This document shows, piece by piece, positions 7,425 to 14,909 of a stretch of 64,000 nt of DNA. Numbering within the stretch: position 1 is the first letter of the stretch; every line of letters starts with the position of its first letter. The stretch spans positions 434,001 through 498,000 of the forward strand of contig NZ_JAABOO010000001.1 in the NCBI RefSeq assembly GCF_010671605.1. The letters run 5' to 3'. The notes under the pieces are model-generated. The model was given only the letters and a program-made list of their open reading frames with translations. It was not told where the DNA came from and made no database searches. The DNA comes from Leptobacterium flavescens (GTDB taxonomy: Bacteria > Bacteroidota > Bacteroidia > Flavobacteriales > Flavobacteriaceae). Made by a program: the position numbers and the translations under genes.

Positions 7425-8855
7425 TTACTGCATAACTATATCGCTGTACTTGGCATTAATGTAAATGGACTTATCTGCATTCTTGCTTTTACTATATCCT
7501 TTGATCAGTTTATTGGAATAGTCATCCGTTACCTTTACCACCAGGAATTCAGGGTAAACAATATCGGAATTAGCTCCGTTACAGTAAAAACTATAAGCCG
7601 TTTTAGGTAATACCAGTCTGGCATCGGTATTCTCCAGGCTCACATCCAGAGATGAGAACCCCTCTCCTATTTTACTCACTTCCAGTTTTCCGAAAGAACC
7701 GTTAATAATGCTGTTATCAATAATGGTTCCTATGTAAACATCCGAAGAATTAGAAGTGAGCTTCAGGCTTTTTACATTTTTAAGCTCTACTTCCTTCACG
7801 AAATTTACTTTTAACCTTCCGTAATTCCAGTTCTGAACGATTACAGGAGAATACGAGGCTTCTATATCCGTATATTCACCATCTATATTATCGGCAAGCA
7901 ACCTTGTATGAGACAAGGTTGCTTTGATATTTTTAAGGTTCTGAGCCAATTTTACTTCTCCATGCCTCACGTCCATTTTAAGTTTGGCGCTTTTCGGCAT
8001 TTTGATCTTGATCGTTTTCTTGATCTTGATATTTTTATCTTCATCTCCGGAAAAGTAATAAACATTCGCTTTTTTGAGTTGTTCTTTTACTTTCTCTCTT
8101 GCTTCGGCAGCTTTTTTCCTGGCCTCTTCTATATGTCTTTTCCTGTCTTTTTTTACTTTGGCCAGTTCTGTTTTTCTCTCCTCAAGTCTCTTCTTGAGTT
8201 CCACTTTGCGTTTCTCACGCTCTCCTTTATACTTCTCTATCTCCTTCTTCCATTCTTCCAGCTCCTTTTTAAATTCGCCGTCAAATTCCTTGTTGAACTC
8301 TTTTCTCCATTTTTTAAGATAAGCATCTCCGTCTTTTTTATAAGCTTCGTAATCAAAATTAAACGACTTAAAGCTGTGAAAAGGGATAGGTGGCAGAGGT
8401 GGGATCTCAGATAATTCCAGTACCATCGGAGCGAATTCGATATCATTGATCTCCGGGAATTCAAAATCGATATCCGGGATCTCTATTTTAAAATTCTGTG
8501 GGAACACAAAATCAGTATCGATATTCAAGCCTCTGAAATTAAATCCCGATTTAGTACTGATACTAACCTTCGAGCTGTTCCCTACCGCTTCAAAGTCCCA
8601 GTTCTCAAAGTATTTCTGGGCTTCTTCCTTACTCACTCCTTCAATTTCAATAATAGCTTCCACCGCTACTTCATTGCGGTCCCAGGTTTCGAATTCAATA
8701 TCAGTATGACTGGTATTGATCTCGATAACGGCATCACCGTTAATCTTAAAATTCTCCGTGTACCTTTTGGTTTGGGTTTGCCCAATTGCTGCAAATACTA
8801 CACTTAATACGGCAATCCAAAAACAACTAAACTGTTTCGTTTTTAAATGTTTCAT
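7425..8855 (-). CDS. Secreted DUF4097-like protein with long charged helix
   Basis: 476 residues. A signal peptide covers about 1-26. Beta-rich segments at about 30-125 and 265-476, with repeated short strands, resemble the DUF4097 putative adhesin fold. Between them lies a proline-rich linker (about 150-160) and then about 90 residues (172-263) that are almost only E, K, R and A, predicted to form a long single charged helix. It is the last gene of the sigma operon and overlaps the preceding gene by 29 nt. It is probably an envelope protein whose level follows the ECF sigma factor; its binding partner is unknown. Confidence 0.72.
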   Translation of the reverse strand: MKHLKTKQFSCFWIAVLSVVFAAIGQTQTKRYTENFKINGDAVIEINTSHTDIEFETWDRNEVAVEAIIEIEGVSKEEAQKYFENWDFEAVGNSSKVSISTKSGFNFRGLNIDTDFVFPQNFKIEIPDIDFEFPEINDIEFAPMVLELSEIPPLPPIPFHSFKSFNFDYEAYKKDGDAYLKKWRKEFNKEFDGEFKKELEEWKKEIEKYKGEREKRKVELKKRLEERKTELAKVKKDRKRHIEEARKKAAEAREKVKEQLKKANVYYFSGDEDKNIKIKKTIKIKMPKSAKLKMDVRHGEVKLAQNLKNIKATLSHTRLLADNIDGEYTDIEASYSPVIVQNWNYGRLKVNFVKEVELKNVKSLKLTSNSSDVYIGTIIDNSIINGSFGKLEVSKIGEGFSSLDVSLENTDARLVLPKTAYSFYCNGANSDIVYPEFLVVKVTDDYSNKLIKGYSKSKNADKSIYINAKYSDIVMQ

Positions 8856-9426
8856 TTTGATCTTCTTTTAATTCTTGTAACTTTTTCTGTAATCGATTTA
8901 GCAATTGTAACCGTATTTGTAAATTATTGATTAAAGCAGTAATGGTTTGTTCATTTGGCCCTACTTCGTTCAATTCCTTATTCAGTAATTTATAATCATC
9001 ATCCAGTTCCGTAAGCTTCTTCATATAGCCATCAAAAAGCTGTTTATTCTCCTCATTTACTTCAATACTGGAAAGCTGAAGATTAATATTGGTAACGTAA
9101 TAATCCTCTACTTTTTTCAGGTCGGGGGAAATGTTCCCCAGGGTGATCTGGTTTACCGGAGTCGTATTCGTAGTATTCGTTTCAACCACTTCCTCTCCTC
9201 CTTTCAGATCATCTTTAGAATTTATTAGATTATAAGAAATAACTCCCGCTGCAAGCAGAACTGCAATAGAAGCCGCTATCTTCATAAAATAGAAATTTGA
9301 TCTTTTCCTGGAAACCGGTAATTCCTCCTCCAGCTTCTGTAAAAATCGCTCTTCATGTCCATCCTTCATTTTATGAGCGGACAACTGTTGTTCTTCTTTA
9401 AAAAGCTTTCTAAGATCTTGTCCCAT
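8827..9426 (-). CDS. One-TM protein between ECF sigma and DUF4097, putative anti-sigma factor
   Basis: 199 residues: a charged N-terminal region (about 1-45) with HEERFLQKLEEELP, one membrane segment (about 48-68), then an extracytoplasmic region ending in coiled-coil-like helices (about 110-195, rich in leucine, glutamine and asparagine). It overlaps the sigma gene by 17 nt and the DUF4097 gene by 29 nt, so translation is probably coupled. The single TM after a short cytoplasmic segment and its place behind the sigma gene indicate an anti-sigma regulator, although no family signature is certain. Confidence 0.72.
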   Translation of the reverse strand: MGQDLRKLFKEEQQLSAHKMKDGHEERFLQKLEEELPVSRKRSNFYFMKIAASIAVLLAAGVISYNLINSKDDLKGGEEVVETNTTNTTPVNQITLGNISPDLKKVEDYYVTNINLQLSSIEVNEENKQLFDGYMKKLTELDDDYKLLNKELNEVGPNEQTITALINNLQIRLQLLNRLQKKLQELKEDQNETFKNETV

Positions 9427-9952
9427 TACGCCTGATTTTTAATGATTCTCTTAATTTATTCTTACCTCTCATCAGTTGTGTTCTGGAGGCGGTTTCGGAA
9501 ATCTTGAGTATTTCGGAGATCTCCTTGTGGTCATATCCTTCTATCAGATAAAGCATAACTACATATTTATACTTCTCAGGAAGGGATTCGATAGCTTGTT
9601 TTACTTCTTCAACAGAGATCCCTTCTTCAATCTCCCAGTCATTCTCATCCGCCAGTTGCATATAACCTTCATCCAGTGAAAGATAATATTCGTGTTTCAC
9701 TTTTAAAAAATCAATACATCTGTTTACCACTATCCGTTTCAACCAGGCTCCGAAACTTACTTCGGCCCTGTATTGATGGATTTTTTGAAAAGCACGGATA
9801 AAGGATTCCTGCAGCACATCTTCGGCATCTTCCGTATTTTTAAGAAAACGCATCGCTACACAGAACATACCATCACAATACTGCCTGTACAATGTCAGTT
9901 GCGCTTTCCTGTCGTTTAATTTGCATTTTTCAATCAGTTCTATTTGAAACAT
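9410..9952 (-). CDS. ECF-type RNA polymerase sigma factor (second)
   Basis: 180 residues with region 2 (about 15-80, EDAEDVLQESFIRAF and SFGAWLKRIVVNRCIDFLK) and region 4 (about 115-170, YDHKEISEILKISETASRTQLMRGK). It heads a three-gene operon with the one-TM protein and the DUF4097 protein. TGTAACC stands 20 nt upstream of the ATG on this strand, the same -35-like word as at the first sigma gene. At 17-nt spacing, however, no GTCATA follows and the -10 would fall on the start codon. Its paralog at 4851 is only distantly similar. Confidence 0.92.
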   Translation of the reverse strand: MFQIELIEKCKLNDRKAQLTLYRQYCDGMFCVAMRFLKNTEDAEDVLQESFIRAFQKIHQYRAEVSFGAWLKRIVVNRCIDFLKVKHEYYLSLDEGYMQLADENDWEIEEGISVEEVKQAIESLPEKYKYVVMLYLIEGYDHKEISEILKISETASRTQLMRGKNKLRESLKIRRNGTRS

Positions 9953-9971
9953 GCCGGCTAGTTTCTAAGTT

Positions 9972-9978
9972 GGTTACA
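9972..9978 (-). promoter_or_regulatory. TGTAACC word upstream of the second ECF sigma gene
   Basis: The minus-strand word TGTAACC(AA) matches the -35 box of the divergent ECF promoters at 5423-5515. The partner box is not found at the same spacing, so this is only a candidate. Confidence 0.35.
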
Positions 9979-10097
9979 ATTGCTAATCACTCTTAAAGAC
10001 GAGTAAAAAAATGCTGTGTTGCATAATTTATAAAATTTAGAAATATTTAACTTTTCAGCGGATTTTTACTGCTTAATATAATTTTAACATTATAAAT

Positions 10098-10129
10098 TTG
10101 CAAATACTAGACGACTGGTCATATTTTTG
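10098..10129 (+). promoter_or_regulatory. Promoter of the TetR gene with operator in the spacer
   Basis: TTG (10098-10100), 21 nt, then TATTTTTG (10122-10129) fits the Bacteroidota promoter consensus TTG-N19ish-TAnnTTTG. The operator-like word TAGACGACTGGTCA (10108-10121) fills the spacer, so repressor binding would block polymerase: autoregulation. Confidence 0.7.
10108..10121 (+). promoter_or_regulatory. TetR-type operator, site 1
   Basis: TAGACGACTGGTCA. The inner 11 bp GACGACTGGTC form an imperfect palindrome (GAC...GTC with A-T inside). The same word, with at most one change, precedes the SDR and exporter genes. Confidence 0.7.
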
Positions 10130-10147
10130 TATCTGTAAAATTACAAT

Positions 10148-10744
10148 ATGCATAAAACACTAAAACATGAAGCCAAAGCGGACTACCTTCTTGAGAAAGG
10201 TTCGGAGATCCTGTGGAGCAGAGGCTACAATGGTACCAGTGTAAACGATATTGTAAAAGCCGCAGGCGTTCCTAAAGGCTCTTTCTATTTTTATTTTGAC
10301 AGCAAAGAAGATTTTGCAGTAAAGTCTCTGGAACGTTATTTCGCTATTATGTTCAAACCTGCAGCCGAAGTTTTACACAATACGGATGCATCTCCCAAGC
10401 AGCGTCTTTTGACCTTCTATCGTTTCCGCCTGGAAAAGATGAAAGGAGAACACGAATGTACCATGGGATGTATGGCCTGTAATCTCGGAAACGAAATGGC
10501 AGAGCATAGCGAACAGATCAGGAACACCATAGTAAGTATTGAGAGCCGTATTAAAGGTGAGATCATAAAGGTAGTTGAGGAAGCTCAACAGGCAGGAGAG
10601 ATAAGATCTCAGCTATCCCCTAATCAAATTGTATCTTTTATAGAAGATGCCGGGAAAGGAGCATTGACCACAATGAAAGAAACTCAAAGCCCTTTTCCAT
10701 TAGACAATTATTATCATTTTATTGAAAATGTAATACTAAAATAA
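10148..10744 (+). CDS. TetR/AcrR-family transcriptional repressor
   Basis: 198 residues. The N-terminal DNA-binding domain (about 8-60) has the TetR helix-turn-helix TSVNDIVKAAGVPKGSFYFYF. The remaining helices form a ligand-binding domain of the TetR_C_6 type, with a CTMGCMACN stretch holding three cysteines around residues 102-108. A recurrent 14-bp word lies in its own promoter and before the SDR gene and the MMPL exporter gene, so it most likely represses itself and the downstream export cluster until a hydrophobic ligand binds. The inducer is unknown; the clustered cysteines could also give redox sensitivity. Confidence 0.9.
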   Translation: MHKTLKHEAKADYLLEKGSEILWSRGYNGTSVNDIVKAAGVPKGSFYFYFDSKEDFAVKSLERYFAIMFKPAAEVLHNTDASPKQRLLTFYRFRLEKMKGEHECTMGCMACNLGNEMAEHSEQIRNTIVSIESRIKGEIIKVVEEAQQAGEIRSQLSPNQIVSFIEDAGKGALTTMKETQSPFPLDNYYHFIENVILK

Positions 10745-10762
10745 AATTTTTTACCCGGTTAC

Positions 10763-10776
10763 TAGATGACTGGTCA
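10763..10776 (+). promoter_or_regulatory. TetR-type operator, site 2 (before SDR)
   Basis: TAGATGACTGGTCA, one base different from sites 1 and 3, 35 nt before the SDR start codon. A -7-like TATATTTA follows directly. Confidence 0.7.
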
Positions 10777-10811
10777 TATATATTTAATAAAAAACCTTAA
10801 TTCACAAAATC

Positions 10812-11561
10812 ATGGGAAAACTTCAAAATAAAGTAGCCGTAGTTACGGGAGGTAACAGCGGTATCGGGCTTGCAACCGTAAAACAATTCCTTAACGAAGG
10901 AGCTAAAGTTGTTTTTTCGGGAAGAAGACAGGAAGCTTTGGATGCAGTATCTAAAGAGCTTAATGGCGATTTCACCGCAGTGCTGGCAGATCAATCCAAA
11001 ACAGGAGACAATCAGAAACTGATCGATGCAGCGGTAGAAAAATACGGGAAGATAGATATTTTGTTTGCCAATGCGGGAGTTGCGTATTTCACTCCGGCAG
11101 AACAGATAGATGAAGATCATTTCGATTCTCAGTTCAATACCAATATTAAAGGGCCGGCCTTTTTATCCAAGGCAGCCATTCCACAGCTGAATGACGGAGG
11201 AACTATTATTTTCAACACCTCTATCGTACATCAGAAAGGTTTTGAAGGAGCCGCTATCTACAGTGCTACCAAGGGTGCTTTACGCGCCTATGCCAGGGTA
11301 CTGACCAACGAACTTAAAGACAGAAAGATCCGCGTAAATGCTATTGCTCCGGGCCCTATTGAAACTCCTATTTACAGTAAGATAGGTATGCCTGAGGAAG
11401 CGGTAAATGAAATGGGAGCCAGTTTTGCCTCTCAAAATCCGCTGAAGCGCTTCGGAAGTTCTGAAGAAATAGCCAATGCAGTAACTTTTCTGGCTTCGGA
11501 CGAAGCCTCATATGTAAACGGAATTGAATTGGAAGTTGACGGAGGTATGAGCCAAATTTAA
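10812..11561 (+). CDS. Short-chain dehydrogenase/reductase (SDR)
   Basis: 249 residues, classical SDR. The nucleotide-binding TGGNSGIG spans residues 12-19, NAG is at 87-89, and the catalytic triad is S137, Y150 and K154 (YSATK). GRR near 37-39 in place of an acidic residue after beta-2 favours NADP(H). It ends with the usual EVDGGMSQI. It has its own operator copy and terminator, and sits between the TetR gene and the exporter gene. It may modify the compound sensed by the repressor or carried by the exporter; the substrate is not identifiable. Confidence 0.9.
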   Translation: MGKLQNKVAVVTGGNSGIGLATVKQFLNEGAKVVFSGRRQEALDAVSKELNGDFTAVLADQSKTGDNQKLIDAAVEKYGKIDILFANAGVAYFTPAEQIDEDHFDSQFNTNIKGPAFLSKAAIPQLNDGGTIIFNTSIVHQKGFEGAAIYSATKGALRAYARVLTNELKDRKIRVNAIAPGPIETPIYSKIGMPEEAVNEMGASFASQNPLKRFGSSEEIANAVTFLASDEASYVNGIELEVDGGMSQI

Positions 11562-11566
11562 TCCCC

Positions 11567-11594
11567 TTGCCCTGGAGGTAAGACTTCAGGGCAA
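11567..11594 (+). terminator. Terminator after the SDR gene
   Basis: TTGCCCTG (11567-11574) pairs with CAGGGCAA (11587-11594), extended by further pairs toward the loop, and is followed by six T. It separates the SDR transcript from the exporter operon, which has its own operator. Confidence 0.85.
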
Positions 11595-11610
11595 TTTTTT
11601 AAACTTTTTA

Positions 11611-11624
11611 TAGACGACTGGTCA
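11611..11624 (+). promoter_or_regulatory. TetR-type operator, site 3 (before the exporter)
   Basis: TAGACGACTGGTCA, identical over 14 bp to site 1, located 16 nt before the exporter ATG at 11641. Confidence 0.72.
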
Positions 11625-11640
11625 ATTATAAATTAACAAA

Positions 11641-14022
11641 ATGAACGCAATTAAAAGATTTGGAAATAAGGCGAATCGTTTCGCCATTAAATGGGCAGAA
11701 TTTGTAATAAAATACAAGTGGCCCGTATTGATCGCTACCATTGTTTTAGCCTTTGGACTCGCTTCCAAGGGGAAAATGGAATTCGACGGAGATTATCACG
11801 TATTTTTCAGTAAATCCAATCCCGAGCTGGAAGCTTTTGATGCCCTCCAGGAGAAGTATACCAAAGACGACAACGTTCTTATCGTGCTTTCTCCAAAAAA
11901 CAAGAACATATTTACCAAAGAGAATCTCATCGCCATAGAAGAATTAACGGCAGAATCCTGGAATACCCCCTATTCCTCCAGAGTTGATGCTATTACCAAT
12001 TTCCAACATACAAGTGCAGAAGGTGATGATCTTTACGTAGATGATCTCTCTTATGAATCGCATTTAAAGACCGACGAGGAAATTCAGGAAATAAAGAGAA
12101 AGGCCCTGAAAGAACCGCTGCTGGTAGATCGTCTTCTCAGTAAGGACGGAAGTGTTACGGCTATTAATATTACCGTAAGACTGCCCGGAGAAGACAGTGC
12201 GGTTGAAATTCCCGAGGTAACAGCTTTTACACGTAATATGATCAGTCAGTTCCGGGAAAAGCACCCCGACTTTGATATACATACATCAGGGTTGGTGCCT
12301 CTTAATACGGCCTTTTTCGAGTACTCGCAAAAAGACTTTATGCTCACAGGTATTATGATCATTATTGTGATCCTGACAACCCTGATCCTTACCCGCAGCA
12401 TTTTCAGTACGATCTCTACCCTTCTGGTGGTTCTGTTTTCGCTGATCAGTGCCGTAGGCTTCCTCGGAATAACCGGGATCAAGTTAACCCCGCCTTCTGC
12501 CGTATTCCCGACTATGATCCTTACCCTCGCCGTCGCCGATAGTATTCATATCCTGATTACCATGCTTCAGAAAATGAGGAAAGAAGGTTTGAGCAAAAAA
12601 GAAGCATTGGTAGAGTCTATGCGGCTTAATTTTATGCCGGTCCTCATTACCAGTCTGACTACAGTTATCGGTTTTCTGACGATGAATTTCGGAGATGTTC
12701 CCCCTTTCTGGGATCTCGGTAATATTACCGCTTTCGGAATGGCCATGGCCTTCCTTTACTCTACGACAACCCTTCCTGCGTTGATGGCTATTTTCCCTGT
12801 AAGAACTAAACAGAGAGTAGTCAAAGCCGGAAGTGAGAACAGAGGGCTATACACCCGTCTTGGAGCCTACGTAGCGGAAAATCCGGTAAAGCTGAGTATC
12901 ATTTCCCTGCTTATCATCGGATTGATGGCCTTTACAGCGACAAAAAACAGGTTTAACGACGAATTTGTCAACTACTTTGATGAGACCGTAAAATTCAGAA
13001 CAGACACCGATTATATCAGCGAGAATCTAACCGGGATCTACAATGTGGAATTCTCTGTGGGTGCCGGAGAAAGCGGAGGGATCAACAACCCGGAATATCT
13101 CCGTAAACTGAATGAATTCGAGGACTGGCTCAATGAGCAACCCGAAGTGATACACGTAAATGCCTTTAGTGAGGTAGCCAGGCGTGTTAACAGATCGATG
13201 CACGGAGATGACGAAGCTTATTATCAGGTGCCCGGAAACAGGGAGGAAGCCGCTCAATACCTGCTTCTTTATGAATTATCCCTTCCCTTTGGCCTGGATC
13301 TCAATAACCAGATCAATGTAGACAAATCGGAGACCCGTTTAACCGTTACCATCGAAAATGTAGACAGTGCAAGTATGATCGCTTTTTCAAAAAGGGCGGA
13401 GAACTGGTTAAAGCAGAATACTCCCGAATATATGCATGCCATCGGGGTAAGTCCTACTCTTATGTTTTCCAAACTGGGCTTCCGACAGGCGGATAGCATG
13501 TTTAAAGGAAATATCATTGCCCTGATCCTTATTTCACTGGTCCTGATGCTGGCCCTTCGCAATTTTAAACTGGGACTCTTAAGTATCATTCCCAATGTTA
13601 CCCCTGTGCTGGTCGGTTTCGGGCTGTGGGCTCTGTATAAAGCGCAGATCAACACCGGAATGGTGATCGTATTCGGGATGACACTCGGGATCATTGTAGA
13701 CGATACGGTGCATTTTATGAGTAAGTTCCTCAGGGCACAGAGAGAATACGGCTATGACGCCAGGCAGGCAGTTGTCTATGCGTTCGAAACCGTTGGAAAG
13801 GCCCTGGTAACCACCACAATTGTGCTTATTGTTGGTTTTGCAGTTCTTGCTCAGTCGCATTTTGCCTTAAACAGTTATATGGCGCAGATCACGCTGATCA
13901 TTATTTCATCGGCTCTGATCATCGATTTTATCCTGCTGCCTTCACTGCTGATCCTGACTGCCAGCAAACCCAAGGCCGTAGCAACCCCGGAAAAAGTTCA
14001 ACCACAAGTCATTAAATCATAA
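11641..14022 (+). CDS. MMPL/RND-family exporter (HAE3-like)
   Basis: 793 residues with the internally duplicated RND/MMPL layout: one TM (about 28-45) and a periplasmic domain (to about 225), a bundle of TMs (about 230-390), then a second TM (about 415-435), periplasmic domain and TM bundle (about 625-775). The TM4-type segments carry aspartates (AVADSIHILITM near 295 and GIIVDDTVHFMSKF near 685) expected for proton coupling. HAE3/MMPL proteins such as HpnN and mycobacterial MmpL move lipids or other hydrophobes out of the inner membrane. The downstream LolA-like and beta-barrel genes suggest a route onward to the outer membrane. Confidence 0.9.
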   Translation: MNAIKRFGNKANRFAIKWAEFVIKYKWPVLIATIVLAFGLASKGKMEFDGDYHVFFSKSNPELEAFDALQEKYTKDDNVLIVLSPKNKNIFTKENLIAIEELTAESWNTPYSSRVDAITNFQHTSAEGDDLYVDDLSYESHLKTDEEIQEIKRKALKEPLLVDRLLSKDGSVTAINITVRLPGEDSAVEIPEVTAFTRNMISQFREKHPDFDIHTSGLVPLNTAFFEYSQKDFMLTGIMIIIVILTTLILTRSIFSTISTLLVVLFSLISAVGFLGITGIKLTPPSAVFPTMILTLAVADSIHILITMLQKMRKEGLSKKEALVESMRLNFMPVLITSLTTVIGFLTMNFGDVPPFWDLGNITAFGMAMAFLYSTTTLPALMAIFPVRTKQRVVKAGSENRGLYTRLGAYVAENPVKLSIISLLIIGLMAFTATKNRFNDEFVNYFDETVKFRTDTDYISENLTGIYNVEFSVGAGESGGINNPEYLRKLNEFEDWLNEQPEVIHVNAFSEVARRVNRSMHGDDEAYYQVPGNREEAAQYLLLYELSLPFGLDLNNQINVDKSETRLTVTIENVDSASMIAFSKRAENWLKQNTPEYMHAIGVSPTLMFSKLGFRQADSMFKGNIIALILISLVLMLALRNFKLGLLSIIPNVTPVLVGFGLWALYKAQINTGMVIVFGMTLGIIVDDTVHFMSKFLRAQREYGYDARQAVVYAFETVGKALVTTTIVLIVGFAVLAQSHFALNSYMAQITLIIISSALIIDFILLPSLLILTASKPKAVATPEKVQPQVIKS

Positions 14023-14033
14023 AAAAAGAAATC

Positions 14034-14813
14034 ATGAAGAACATTAAAATTTTATTCGCATTAACAGCACTTATATTTTCTGATAACCTTCTGGCGCAGG
14101 ATGCTGCCAGTAAAGGTCTTGAAGTTGCCAAAGCCGCAGAAAAAGCGGACCTGGGCTTTGGAAGCTCGGTAGTAGATCTGCAAATGGTCCTGAAAAACAA
14201 GAACGGGCAGACCAGTGAAAGAACACTAACCACCAGGACCCTGGAGCTTACGGAGGACGGAGACAAATCCCTGATCACTTTTAACAGCCCGAAAGACGTT
14301 AAGGGGACGGCCACTTTAACTTTTACTCATAAAGTAGGAAGTGATGATCAGTGGTTATACCTGCCTTCCATAAAAAGGGTAAAAAGAATATCCTCTAACA
14401 ATAAATCGGGGCCCTTCGTAGGAAGTGAGTTTGCCTATGAAGATCTATCGTCTCAGGAAGTGGAAAAATACACCTATAAATTCCTCAAAGAGGAAAACGG
14501 GATCATTACGGTAGAGCAGGATCCTGTAGATCCCAAGTCGGGTTATACCAAACGCCTGGTACAATACAATAAGAGCAAGGGTTACCGCATAGAGAAAGTT
14601 GAGTTCTACGACAGGAAAGGAGCCCTGCTAAAGACACTTAATTACGGGAACTACAAATTGTATAAAAACAAGTTCTGGAGAGCTTTGGAATTGCATATGG
14701 TGAATCACCAGAGCAGAAAGGAAACCAAACTTATTTTCGGGGAATACGATTTTGATATACAACTCACCGATGAAAGCTTTACAGAGAATGCCCTTAAACG
14801 AGCAGGGCGCTAA
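14034..14813 (+). CDS. Outer-membrane lipoprotein-sorting (LolA-like) periplasmic protein
   Basis: 259 residues with a signal peptide (about 1-21, ending NLLAQ). The remainder is a beta-rich domain with the features of the outer membrane lipoprotein-sorting/LolA-like family: DQWLYLPSIKRVKRISS, GPFVGSEFAYEDL and the LNYGNYK and FWRALELHMVNH stretches. Such half-barrels carry a single hydrophobic molecule across the periplasm. The gene starts 11 nt after the MMPL exporter, so they are one operon. I infer that it accepts the cargo released by the exporter; true LolA serves lipoproteins, but this family is also found with lipid exporters. Confidence 0.85.
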   Translation: MKNIKILFALTALIFSDNLLAQDAASKGLEVAKAAEKADLGFGSSVVDLQMVLKNKNGQTSERTLTTRTLELTEDGDKSLITFNSPKDVKGTATLTFTHKVGSDDQWLYLPSIKRVKRISSNNKSGPFVGSEFAYEDLSSQEVEKYTYKFLKEENGIITVEQDPVDPKSGYTKRLVQYNKSKGYRIEKVEFYDRKGALLKTLNYGNYKLYKNKFWRALELHMVNHQSRKETKLIFGEYDFDIQLTDESFTENALKRAGR

Positions 14814-14839
14814 GATATATTAAGTAGGGGTTAATAGTT

Positions 14840-14886
14840 GTTTGCCCGGATCCGGTCGGGAAGGATTCCGGCCGGGTCGGGTAAAC
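14840..14886 (+). repeat. GC-rich intercistronic hairpin
   Basis: GTTTGCCCGGATCCGG (14840-14855) is an imperfect inverted repeat of CCGGGTCGGGTAAAC (14872-14886). It stands out as a GC-rich patch in an AT-rich genome and lies between the LolA-like and beta-barrel genes. No T tract follows, so it looks like an mRNA processing or stability element more than a terminator. Confidence 0.5.
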
Positions 14887-14909
14887 TAAAATCAGATAAA
14901 GAAACAACC

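Noticed and set aside
7908-8414. Phenylalanine- and serine-rich plus-strand frames opposite the DUF4097 gene
   Set aside because: They are the complement of the E/K/R-rich helix codons, which read as F, S and L on the other strand; there is no independent evidence of coding.
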